A stretch of 5,690 bases of DNA from Planctomycetaceae bacterium (GCA_002862265.1 PKCQ01000001.1:1-5690); one strand, 5' to 3'; positions 1-5,690 are shown, counted from the first letter of the stretch. Made by a program: numbers and translations. The notes: generated by a model from the sequence alone, not told the origin.

Positions 1-937
1 CCCGTTTTTTTTGGGGGTGGGGGTCTCGGAGCACCGATATGAGGGACAGGACGGGGCCCCTCATGTCGAGCATTTCCTCAGCGGCCCCTTCTATATCCCG
101 GCCCCTCGCCGCAGTCCCCAAGAAAGCCGGCAAGTAAACTTTGCCAAGCGCCGGTTGCTTTTGAGCAACGTTACCCAACGCCTCTGTTTTCAGCCATTCT
201 TGATTCTCGGTCAAAGCGTCGAAAAACTTCCGCAGCCAACCATCCTGGTACACGTGCTCTTTGGTGTTTGGCCAGGTTCCGAATTTCTCGCCATCGTCCC
301 CGAACACGAGGATCGCGCCTGGGCGACGTTCTGCGACTTCGCGAGCGTAGGCTATCGTGTCTTCTGGCGGTGCGAAAGGCAGCAGATAGCGGAGTTTCTC
401 ACTGCCTGGGTAAACTCGCAGCAAGCTTCCGTCTTCTTCAGTCAGATACCCACCAAAGAGATCTTCATCGGCCCATCCGGCGGCTTTGAAATGAAAATCA
501 TCGAGCACGGTATAGTCGATACCCGCCCGAGCGATATCAGGCGTTAGACCACTTTCCCAAACTCTTTCCGGCATCCACATCCCGTGGATCTGCGTCTGGA
601 ACAACCGGTTGAGATACGAGCTATAAGCTTGAATCTGCCCAACTCGATCCCGGCTGGGAAGCATCGTCAGAATCGGCTCGTAAATGGGGCCCCCTAGAAT
701 CTCGATCCTTCCTGCAGCAACTAGCATTCGTACCCGTTCAATGTACTCTGGATGATTTATGTCCAGCCATTGCATCAAAGGGCCAGAGGTGTGCAGTGAG
801 AGACTGAGTGCATCGTAGCCCTCGAAGACATCTAGAAACGGCAGATAGCTGTCTTGATACGCCTGCTCGAAAACGCCATCAAAATTGCCGATAGGTTGAT
901 GGTTATGTAAAACCAAGCACAAACTGACGTGATTCAT
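1..937 (-). CDS. GH57 glycoside hydrolase (alpha-amylase / 4-alpha-glucanotransferase type), N-terminal part, runs off the left edge
   Basis: An open minus-strand frame of 312 codons with no stop starts at ATG 937-935 and leaves the window at position 1. The start MNHVSLCLVLHNHQPIGNFD carries GH57 conserved region 1 (H13-Q14-P15). GGPIYEP (residues 82-88) is region 2. GMWMPERVWE (119-128) is region 3, with E124 as the expected nucleophile. VFGDDGEKFG (211-220) is region 4, with D214 as the expected acid/base. Spacing and numbering closely match the Thermococcus 4-alpha-glucanotransferase (E123 and D214). Family members cleave or transfer alpha-1,4-glucans, and a cytoplasmic role in glycogen/maltodextrin turnover is inferred because no signal peptide is visible. 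Full-length enzymes are roughly 600-700 residues, so about half is missing. The last ~40 residues (positions about 1-125) no longer resemble the family after KVYLP and may contain sequence errors. The start is chosen because the conserved HNHQP lies about ten residues in; the upstream GAGA is only a weak ribosome binding site. Family is confident; exact specificity is not. Confidence 0.9.
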   Translation of the reverse strand, partial: MNHVSLCLVLHNHQPIGNFDGVFEQAYQDSYLPFLDVFEGYDALSLSLHTSGPLMQWLDINHPEYIERVRMLVAAGRIEILGGPIYEPILTMLPSRDRVGQIQAYSSYLNRLFQTQIHGMWMPERVWESGLTPDIARAGIDYTVLDDFHFKAAGWADEDLFGGYLTEEDGSLLRVYPGSEKLRYLLPFAPPEDTIAYAREVAERRPGAILVFGDDGEKFGTWPNTKEHVYQDGWLRKFFDALTENQEWLKTEALGNVAQKQPALGKVYLPAFLGTAARGRDIEGAAEEMLDMRGPVLSLISVLRDPHPQKKR

Positions 938-1268
938 GACTGTCTCAAATGGGTGAGTGAGTGTGCTACTTCTTGGGCGTCGTACAATTCGCAAAATGTG
1001 ACTTGAGCGAAACTGTAACGGCCTGAGGGTTTTTCTGCCAATTTCGTATCGGCAAGCTTTTCGGAGAAAGTAAGCTTTTCCGGGCAATTCTTTACGTCTC
1101 TACCTGTGTCCGAATCGCTTATAACGCCTGCAGCGGTAAACAACAGATTGTCTAGAAACTAAAAAGCATCCGCGCAAGTGCCAAGCGATTCCGGGTCGGA
1201 TCGCATGCTTTGTTTCCAGATAAGGTCTGGAGAAGAGCAAATTCATCAAATTTTCATCAGCACGAAAA
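938..1268. other. divergent intergenic region, no convincing gene
   Basis: This 331-bp stretch separates the divergent GH57 and aldo/keto reductase genes and should hold both promoters. I could not pick a convincing -35/-10 pair on either strand. It contains a short direct repeat (AAGCTTTTCGG at 1054-1064 and AAGCTTTTCCGG at 1073-1084). A minus-strand open frame (1143-934) begins at TTG, lacks a ribosome binding site, resembles no family I know, and ends in an ATGA overlap with the GH57 start. I do not call it a gene, although that overlap makes it worth noting. Confidence 0.6.
1054..1084. repeat. short direct repeat AAGCTTTTC(C)GG, 19-bp period
   Basis: AAGCTTTTCGG at 1054-1064 recurs as AAGCTTTTCCGG at 1073-1084, one start 19 bp after the other. 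Each copy contains the palindrome AAGCTT. It lies in the divergent intergenic region about 115 bp upstream of the GH57 start and 185 bp upstream of the reductase start, where tandem half-sites of a regulator could sit. With only two short copies it could also be chance; a regulatory role is inference. Confidence 0.3.
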
Positions 1269-2177
1269 ATGATTCCAAAGCAAAAACTTGGCGCAACGGG
1301 ACTGGAAGTGACTCGGCTTGGCTACGGCAGCATGGGACTCCGAGGGCCGAATACTTGGGGAGTCCGCGTTGTCGATGATGAACAGTCCGACAGCTTTCTG
1401 AACCTGGTGCTCGACTCAGGAATCAACTTTATCGACACTGCTCCGGCTTACGGCGTCGTCGAGGAGCGGATTGGGCGAGCCATCTCGCATCGACGGGAAG
1501 AGTTCTACGTTGCGACGAAGTGCGGCTGTGACTACGTCCAGCACGAAGATTGTTTAGAGCTCAAGTTCACGATGAAGCCGGATGTGGTGAAGCGCGATAT
1601 TGAAACCAGTCTACGACGGATGAAGACTGATTACATCGACTTGCTTCAGTTTCATGGCGGAGATGCTGAGACGCTTGAGCGAGAAGGTCTGATCGACTTG
1701 GTGCAAGACTTCAAAGCCCAGGGATTGATTCGCCACATCGGAATCTCAAGTAAAGGCAAGGAACTTGGGGAGCTGCTTGCGATGGAAGTCTTTGAAGTAT
1801 TCCAAGTGCCCTACTCTTGCTTGGCTCCTCAAGAGGAATCTACGATGTCCGTGATAGCGAATACAGGAGCTGGTATCATTGTTCGAGGCGGAGTGGCACA
1901 CGGTGGCCCCGATGCAGAGATCGAAAGACCACTCTTGAATCAAATATGGGAAGAATCAAAGCTCGACGAGCTGGTTCCACCAGACAACACGAAAGCACAA
2001 TTCATCCTACGACACACCTTAAGCAATCCTCAGGCCGGAACGATCATTGTTGGGACATGTAATCCTGACCACATGAAAGAGAACATAGCAGCAGTCGAAA
2101 GCGGACCACTTTCGGAGTCTCTGACTGAAGCGGTCAATCGTCGTGTCAAAGAGTTTTACAGTGAGAATTATGGCTAG
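1269..2177 (+). CDS. aldo/keto reductase family oxidoreductase
   Basis: This encodes a 302-residue NAD(P)H-dependent aldo/keto reductase with a TIM-barrel fold. It opens with the typical KLGATGLEVTRLGYGSMGL strand. The catalytic tetrad is visible as D56 and Y61 (FIDTAPAYG, 54-62), K84 (VATKCG) and H129 (DLLQFHG, 124-130). The C-terminal cofactor motif GTCNPDHMKEN (262-272) fits the loop that binds the cofactor's adenosine phosphate side. IGISSKG (~157-163) and the helix QFILRHTLSNP also fit the family. Length is normal for a bacterial member. No signal peptide is seen, so it should be cytosolic, reducing an aldehyde or ketone, or oxidising a sugar or polyol; the substrate cannot be told. ATG 1269 puts the first beta-strand right at the N-terminus as usual, but no clear Shine-Dalgarno sequence precedes it. 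Its end overlaps the sulfatase start by 8 bp, suggesting co-expression. Confidence 0.93.
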   Translation: MIPKQKLGATGLEVTRLGYGSMGLRGPNTWGVRVVDDEQSDSFLNLVLDSGINFIDTAPAYGVVEERIGRAISHRREEFYVATKCGCDYVQHEDCLELKFTMKPDVVKRDIETSLRRMKTDYIDLLQFHGGDAETLEREGLIDLVQDFKAQGLIRHIGISSKGKELGELLAMEVFEVFQVPYSCLAPQEESTMSVIANTGAGIIVRGGVAHGGPDAEIERPLLNQIWEESKLDELVPPDNTKAQFILRHTLSNPQAGTIIVGTCNPDHMKENIAAVESGPLSESLTEAVNRRVKEFYSENYG

Positions 2178-3621
2178 TTACTTCCCGACGTTCGTCCGAG
2201 GCAAGTCTTCCGGCTTGCATTTCTGTCCCAACGCGTCCATGGCCGCCTTCCTTTTACTGTTGATTTATCAGGGTAAAGCGATTTCCCATGCTCAGGAGAG
2301 CGAGTATCCCAACATTGTCTTGATCATGGCCGATGACCTAGGCTGGAAAGATCTGCATTGCTATGGAAATGAGCACGTCGATACGCCCGTGCTAGACAAA
2401 CTTGCCCGGGGCGGCATGCTCTTCACCGATGCATACTCCGCAGCCCCGGTTTGCACTCCCACTCGGGCCGCCTTGATGACCGGAGAGTCACCAGCTCGAT
2501 TGCAAATAACAAATCACGCTCCTGGTCACGCCCCAGGATTTCAGAAGGAAGGCACTACCCTCCAAACACCTGCTTGGCAACGTTATTTGCCTTTAAAGCG
2601 AGTTACCCTCGCAGAACAGCTCAAAGAAGCTGGTTATGCAACGGCCTTTGTTGGCAAGTGGCATCTTTCCCATCGAAAAAAGAAAGACGGAACGCCAACA
2701 GAACCTTCACTGCGACCTGAACACCAGGGCTTCGATGTGAACATTGGCGGCTGTGACTATGGCGGGCCGCCGAGTTATTTCGCACCGTTCCGCAACCCGG
2801 CCATGGATGATGGCAAAGAACCATACCTGCCCGAGAGATGCGCTGACGAATGCGTGAAATTCATGCGTGAATCCAAGAGTCGGAGCCAGCCCTTCTTCTT
2901 GTGTTGGTGGAATTATTCGGTTCACTATCCTTTCGAAGCACCGGATAAGCTGATCACCAAGTACGAAGAGCGAAACAAGTTACTAGGCGGCAAGATCAAG
3001 AAACCAACTTATGCTGCTATGATCGAAGGGATGGATCGTTCGATCGGAACGGTGCTTGAAGGCGTAAAGCAAATGGAGCTAGAAAAGGATACGTTGGTGA
3101 TTTTCACTTCGGACAACGGTCCCTTTGCGGCCGATGTGCGTCCACTGCGCGGCGAAAAAGGTTACTTATACGAGGGCGGCATCCGAGTTCCTCTGATGAT
3201 TCGCTGGCCGGGGAAGATAAGTCCGAAGCAATCGAGTGCATCGCCAGTCAGCACAATGGATCTTCACCGCACCATTCTGGATACCGTCAACATGAAACCC
3301 GATTCTAGCAATGCGGAGGACGGTGTCTCATTGCTACCTATGCTGACAGGTGGAGAAGAGCTCCAACGCACAAGTCTCTTTTTCCATTATCCGAACTATG
3401 CCTTTCACAAGAAAAATCGCATGGCAAGTGCAATTCGCCGCGGGAAATACAAACTACTGCGGTTCTATGACGATGGCTCTCGGGAGTTGTACGACCTTTC
3501 AACCGATATTTCAGAAGAAGAAAATTTGATGGAAGAAGAGCCAGCGTTGGCGGGTTTTATGTCACAGGAGCTGGACGACTGGCTCGAAGAAGTCGGGGCT
3601 CAACTACCTCAGCATCAGTGA
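2170..3621 (+). CDS. secreted Cys-type sulfatase (arylsulfatase family, S1)
   Basis: This 483-residue formylglycine-dependent sulfatase hydrolyses sulfate esters. After an N-terminal secretion signal (hydrophobic AAFLLLLIY, residues 25-33, likely cut after SHA near residue 41) comes NIVLIMADDLGW with metal ligands D55 and D56. The activation motif C95-T-P-T-R, followed by AALMTG, supplies the cysteine that an anaerobic- or FGE-type maturase converts to formylglycine. GKWHL gives K163 and H165; NYSVHYP gives H252; TSDNGP gives metal ligands D315 and N316, followed by GEKGYLYEGGIRVP. The C-terminal region (IRRGKYKLLRFYDDGSRELYDL) is the usual small subdomain. All key residues are present and length is typical, so it should be active outside the cytoplasm; the sulfated substrate is unknown. 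I chose ATG 2170 (GTGAGA lies six bases upstream). The frame extends to GTG 2143, and ATG 2239 would give a more compact signal peptide. It overlaps the reductase by 8 bp, consistent with translational coupling. Confidence 0.95.
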   Translation: MASYFPTFVRGKSSGLHFCPNASMAAFLLLLIYQGKAISHAQESEYPNIVLIMADDLGWKDLHCYGNEHVDTPVLDKLARGGMLFTDAYSAAPVCTPTRAALMTGESPARLQITNHAPGHAPGFQKEGTTLQTPAWQRYLPLKRVTLAEQLKEAGYATAFVGKWHLSHRKKKDGTPTEPSLRPEHQGFDVNIGGCDYGGPPSYFAPFRNPAMDDGKEPYLPERCADECVKFMRESKSRSQPFFLCWWNYSVHYPFEAPDKLITKYEERNKLLGGKIKKPTYAAMIEGMDRSIGTVLEGVKQMELEKDTLVIFTSDNGPFAADVRPLRGEKGYLYEGGIRVPLMIRWPGKISPKQSSASPVSTMDLHRTILDTVNMKPDSSNAEDGVSLLPMLTGGEELQRTSLFFHYPNYAFHKKNRMASAIRRGKYKLLRFYDDGSRELYDLSTDISEEENLMEEEPALAGFMSQELDDWLEEVGAQLPQHQ

Positions 3622-3879
3622 TCCCGCTGCGAAATTCGTCGAGCATCTGCCGAATTGAGCTGGGACACGTCTTCTGCAAGTCATGCGTGCAACGAGGGAG
3701 ATCCGTTTTCTCGCTTAAGCTTCGGTGTTTTGTCACGCTTGAACTTCTCATCAGCCACACTTCCCGCATGCCGGCTTAATGTTCACCGCACATGCCGAAC
3801 CAACAAAGCCGAGTGTCATGACGCGCACGGTCGACAACAATGTGCGTGCACGAGGAAGGATGAAATCTTTTTCAAATCT
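3622..3879 (+). other. intergenic region between sulfatase and membrane protein
   Basis: These 258 bp have no recognisable gene. The membrane-protein frame stays open upstream to a TTG at 3655, but that stretch is Cys/Arg/His-rich, unlike the hydrophobic protein that follows, and has no ribosome binding site, so it is treated as non-coding. A hairpin and a tiny leader ORF lie at the right end (listed separately). No T-tailed terminator is seen after the sulfatase. Confidence 0.55.
3821..3849 (+). promoter_or_regulatory. possible RNA hairpin upstream of the membrane-protein gene
   Basis: ACGCGCAC (3821-3828) can pair with GTGCGTGC (3842-3849) through seven of eight positions, one of them a G-U wobble, around a 13-base loop. 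The hairpin ends three bases before the purine-rich GAGGAAGG at 3852-3859, so folding could affect ribosome access. There is no T-run, so it does not look like an intrinsic terminator. The regulatory role is inference. Confidence 0.25.
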
Positions 3880-3883
3880 ATGA
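3860..3883 (+). other. possible 7-codon leader ORF (MKSFSNL) overlapping the next start
   Basis: GAGGAAGG (3852-3859) sits directly before ATG 3860, which opens a 7-codon frame ending in TGA at 3881-3883. That stop overlaps the ATG (3880-3882) of the membrane protein as ATGA, the classic geometry of translational coupling. The same purine-rich run is about 20 bases from the main ATG, too far to serve it directly, so initiation at the leader and re-initiation at 3880 would explain the layout. The spacing from GAGGAA to ATG 3860 is itself short, so this is a weak call. Confidence 0.3.
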
Positions 3884-4248
3884 ATGAGCAGAACCCATTT
3901 TCTCCTCCAGTTAACGGATTAGGGGCACACCTGCCTAATCCAGACAGAGCCGCGCTGTTGCGATTGCGTTGGACTCTGATGTTGTTACTACCAGGAGCGA
4001 TTCTCAACGCTGTGGTTTGGGATATCAAACTGGTTCATGGCACTCCCTTCGCGTGGCTGATGCGGGCTGGCAATGTATTGCTGTTCTTGTTCGGGGTTCT
4101 TGCGATCTGGTTCTTTGCCTTGTCCGTCTTAAGGTTTGTTTTATCGATCTTTCATCGGTTTTTAGGACGCAGTTCTTTCGACCGCTGGAATGACTGCCTG
4201 CTTGAGTCTTTCCGACGTTTGCCGCTCCGGGCTGTGTTTTGTGGTTGA
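3880..4248 (+). CDS. small multi-pass membrane protein, C-terminus lost to a frameshift
   Basis: The open frame from ATG 3880 gives 122 residues. It starts MNEQNPFSPP, an N-terminal style I associate with planctomycete membrane proteins, and has two clear hydrophobic helices (about residues 31-47 and 63-84, rich in L, F and W) followed by an Arg-rich cytoplasmic-looking stretch. It ends abruptly after RLPLRAVFCG. Immediately there, the -1 frame continues as LWLIWGSVFFAQTDEPGFGL and two more hydrophobic segments, ending at 4409 (listed separately). Restoring one base in the T-run 4237-4240 would give a four-helix protein of about 177 residues. The function is unknown to me; no catalytic motif is visible. 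ATG 3880 is preferred over the longer TTG 3655 frame because the added 75 residues are Cys/Arg-rich and unlike a membrane protein N-terminus. The gene may be a real pseudogene, or the shift may be a sequencing error. Confidence 0.65.
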   Translation: MNEQNPFSPPVNGLGAHLPNPDRAALLRLRWTLMLLLPGAILNAVVWDIKLVHGTPFAWLMRAGNVLLFLFGVLAIWFFALSVLRFVLSIFHRFLGRSSFDRWNDCLLESFRRLPLRAVFCG

Positions 4249-4409
4249 TTTGGGGCAGCGTTTTCTTCGCTCAGACTGACGAGCCTGGCTTCGGTCTCAT
4301 TACCTTTCTGCTTGCCTCAGCCGCGCATCTACTAGCTGCCTGCTGGTATGTACCGCTTCTTATAAGGCTAATGCAGATCGAACGCGCTGCTCGCATTGCG
4401 AGAGATTGA
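4239..4409 (+). pseudogene. frame-displaced C-terminal part of the membrane protein
   Basis: Read in the -1 frame relative to the upstream gene, this gives 56 residues. It starts LWLIWGSVFFAQTDEPGFGL, continues with a long hydrophobic helix (ITFLLASAAHLLAACWYVPLLI) and finishes with a charged tail (MQIERAARIARD) and TGA 4407-4409. It has no start codon or ribosome binding site of its own at its beginning. Its composition matches the upstream hydrophobic protein, and the helix, loop, helix, charged-tail order completes a normal membrane-protein architecture. This is why I read the two pieces as one gene interrupted by a single-base deletion near 4237-4240. Confidence 0.6.
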
Positions 4410-4462
4410 ACTTGCCATGAATCAATTGATGCCGACAAGCACCTCACGGGTCTGATGATTGG

Positions 4463-4471
4463 TGCTAGAAT
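4463..4471 (+). promoter_or_regulatory. possible extended -10 promoter (TGCTAGAAT)
   Basis: TGCTAGAAT fits the extended -10 pattern TGnTATAAT with one mismatch in the hexamer. Transcription would begin near 4478, giving a leader of roughly 33 bases to ATG 4511. No good -35 hexamer is present at the usual distance, which is tolerated by extended -10 promoters. It lies in the ~100-bp gap after the frameshifted gene, so the downstream gene may have its own promoter. Confidence 0.4.
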
Positions 4472-4510
4472 GGGTCCTCCCTTAAGCTGACTCCCCGAGA
4501 AACCACATCG

Positions 4511-5470
4511 ATGAATGCGCGCAGAGAATTCTTAACCGCCTCAGGTGCCCTTTCACTTGTCCCGTTAACCGCCGCCGTTGGAAATGGTGCTCCCACTCCG
4601 TCCGCAGATATCCCGGGCCCACGCCAGACTCACCCGATTGTATTGTCGACGTATTCTCTTTGGCGATTCCGCAACGACGACCTCCGAGACTTTGACAAGT
4701 GCATTGACTTGGCCGATGAATTTGGTTTCGACGGCGTGGAGCTGTTGCTTTATCAGCTAGAACAGAATGAACTGCTCAGTCATTCAAAACTGATGAGCTA
4801 CAAGCGTCGTGCGCTCTCATTGGGTTTACCCCTCGTTGGCATGTCCACACACCAAGGCTTTGTGACGCCAGATCGTGAGAAACGCAAGCAAAACATAGAC
4901 CGCACGATTGGCCAAATCGAGATGGCTTACAAGCTGGGAATTCCCGCAATGCGAGTGAATACCGGCCGCTGGGGAACCTCCGGTAGCTTCGATAGGCTAA
5001 TGAAGAATCGCGGAATCGAGCCGCCGCTGGAGGGCTACACCGACGAAGATGCGTATCCTTGGGTGATCGAGGCACTTGAAGCATGCATTCCGACAGCAGA
5101 GAAGTGCGGTGTGGTAATGGCACTCGAGAACCACTGGGGCCTAGGCCTCACACCGGAAGGCATATTGCGAATTGTGAACGCAGTGGATTCGCCATGGTTG
5201 CAAATCACGACGGACACAGGAAATTTCCTAGAAGATCCCTACGAGCGATTGGAGAAGATCGCGCCCCAAACGATTTTTGTTCAAGCCAAAACCTACTATG
5301 GCGGCGGCCAATGGTATTCTCTCGATCTGGACTATCCCCGTATCGGTAAGATCCTGCAGAAGCACAACTACCGCGGATACATTTCGCTCGAGTTCGAGGG
5401 AATGGAAGATTATCGCACCGCCATTCCAAAGAGCTTAGAGTTGATGCGGAACGTCTTTCCACGCGTTTGA
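4511..5470 (+). CDS. Tat-exported sugar phosphate isomerase/epimerase-like TIM-barrel protein
   Basis: This 319-residue protein belongs to the xylose-isomerase-like TIM-barrel (AP endonuclease family 2) superfamily. The N-terminus MNARREFLTASGAL is a twin-arginine signal (R4-R5-E-F-L, then a hydrophobic stretch and an Ala/Pro-rich segment), so it is predicted to be exported folded, probably with a metal bound. Barrel residues expected to line the metal site are E77 (FDGVELLLYQ), H114 (MSTHQGF), E206 (MALENHWG), D235 (TTDTGNF) and E294 (SLEFEG). Where many relatives have His-x-Lys-Asp, this one has Q258-A-K260 followed by TYYGGGQWYSLDLDY. Members isomerise or epimerise sugars and polyols (for example inosose or tagatose/psicose types), but many exported planctomycete homologues have no known reaction, so I assign no substrate. 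ATG 4511 is set by the twin-arginine motif; the ribosome binding site is weak (GAGAAA). A single-pass membrane protein follows after 38 bp and may be co-transcribed. Confidence 0.88.
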   Translation: MNARREFLTASGALSLVPLTAAVGNGAPTPSADIPGPRQTHPIVLSTYSLWRFRNDDLRDFDKCIDLADEFGFDGVELLLYQLEQNELLSHSKLMSYKRRALSLGLPLVGMSTHQGFVTPDREKRKQNIDRTIGQIEMAYKLGIPAMRVNTGRWGTSGSFDRLMKNRGIEPPLEGYTDEDAYPWVIEALEACIPTAEKCGVVMALENHWGLGLTPEGILRIVNAVDSPWLQITTDTGNFLEDPYERLEKIAPQTIFVQAKTYYGGGQWYSLDLDYPRIGKILQKHNYRGYISLEFEGMEDYRTAIPKSLELMRNVFPRV

Positions 5471-5497
5471 TGCAGTTTCCAGATTTCATAGTCGAAT

Positions 5498-5502
5498 AGG
5501 AA
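5498..5502 (+). promoter_or_regulatory. ribosome binding site AGGAA that decides a TTG start
   Basis: AGGAA ends six bases before TTG 5509, an ideal spacing, and is the clearest Shine-Dalgarno sequence in the window. It supports the TTG rather than the later in-frame ATG 5554, which has no purine-rich sequence ahead of it. Confidence 0.6.
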
Positions 5503-5508
5503 TTCCCT

Positions 5509-5690
5509 TTGAGTTTTCAAATTGAGCAACAAAGACGCAGCAGTTCCGGCTGTATGACTTGGGCTTTGATACTTGGCGGACTACTAGTCTGCGTTGTTGT
5601 CTGTTGTGGAGGCTTGGGCTATTTCGCATTCGACTATATGACCGCGCCCATGCAGGCAACAGCCGAGGAGCTTGAACAAAACCAAGAGGT
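5509..5690 (+). CDS. single-pass membrane protein, N-terminal part, runs off the right edge
   Basis: The frame opens at TTG 5509 and stays open for 60 codons to the window end. It reads as a short polar, Arg-containing N-terminus (SFQIEQQRRSSSGC), a single transmembrane helix rich in Gly, Val and Cys (about residues 17-43, including CVVVCCGGLGYFAF), then an acidic/Gln-rich start of the outer domain (ATAEELEQNQE). Positive charges before the helix suggest an N-in orientation with the rest outside the cytoplasm. I do not recognise the family; similarly built small anchored proteins of unknown function are common in planctomycetes. It begins 38 bp after the TIM-barrel gene on the same strand, so an operon is plausible. 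ATG 5554 would start right at the membrane helix and is less likely. Confidence 0.7.
   Translation, partial: MSFQIEQQRRSSSGCMTWALILGGLLVCVVVCCGGLGYFAFDYMTAPMQATAEELEQNQE

Noticed and set aside
11..547. Plus-strand open frame of 178 codons
   Set aside because: It is antisense to the GH57 gene, whose minus-strand translation shows clear conserved family motifs; the plus-strand protein resembles nothing.
3557..3769. Minus-strand 70-codon frame across the sulfatase 3' end
   Set aside because: It overlaps the sulfatase C-terminus antisense, has no recognisable motif, and looks like a shadow frame.
3655..3879. N-terminal extension of the membrane protein to TTG 3655
   Set aside because: The added 75 residues are Cys/Arg/His-rich, have no ribosome binding site, and precede a much better start (MNEQNPFSPP at ATG 3880).
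4417..4455. Twelve-codon ATG frame in the gap before 4511
   Set aside because: No ribosome binding site, no overlap with a start, and too short to separate from chance.
4438..4466. Inverted repeat AGCACC ... GGTGCT as a possible terminator
   Set aside because: Only a 6-bp stem with a 17-base loop and no T-run; it also overlaps the better-supported extended -10 motif.
4776..5123. Minus-strand 115-codon frame inside the TIM-barrel gene
   Set aside because: It lies wholly antisense to a well-supported gene, with no family resemblance.

Overview
The window looks like chromosomal DNA from a planctomycete, probably a Pirellula/Rhodopirellula-type member of the Planctomycetota. This is inferred from content, not from a marker gene. 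The clues are a secreted Cys-type sulfatase, a Tat-exported xylose-isomerase-like TIM-barrel protein, small membrane proteins with an N-terminus of the style NPFxPP, moderate GC, and mostly weak or absent Shine-Dalgarno sequences.

Layout. Positions 1-937 on the minus strand hold the N-terminal half of a GH57 glycoside hydrolase (alpha-amylase / 4-alpha-glucanotransferase type), which runs off the left edge. A 331-bp divergent intergenic region (938-1268) separates it from the plus-strand genes. These are an aldo/keto reductase (1269-2177), a secreted sulfatase that overlaps it by 8 bp (2170-3621), a small multi-pass membrane protein that appears frameshifted (3880-4248, with its displaced C-terminal part at 4239-4409), a Tat-signal sugar-phosphate-isomerase/epimerase-like protein (4511-5470), and the start of a single-pass membrane protein that runs off the right edge (from 5509, TTG start with a good ribosome binding site).

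How the genes may work together. The reductase and sulfatase are probably one translationally coupled unit. Sulfatases remove sulfate esters from (often marine) polysaccharides, and the reductase and TIM-barrel protein belong to families that often act on sugars or polyols, so a carbohydrate theme is plausible. No glycan substrate can be read from the sequence. The GH57 enzyme more likely belongs to alpha-glucan (glycogen) metabolism and is divergently transcribed.

I see no CRISPR array, tRNA, rRNA, insertion sequence or phage gene, and no clear new biological system. The points most worth checking are the frameshift in the membrane protein, the tiny leader ORF and hairpin in front of it, the altered metal-ligand region of the exported TIM-barrel protein, and the homopolymer-rich, family-unlike left edge that may be low-quality contig-end sequence.
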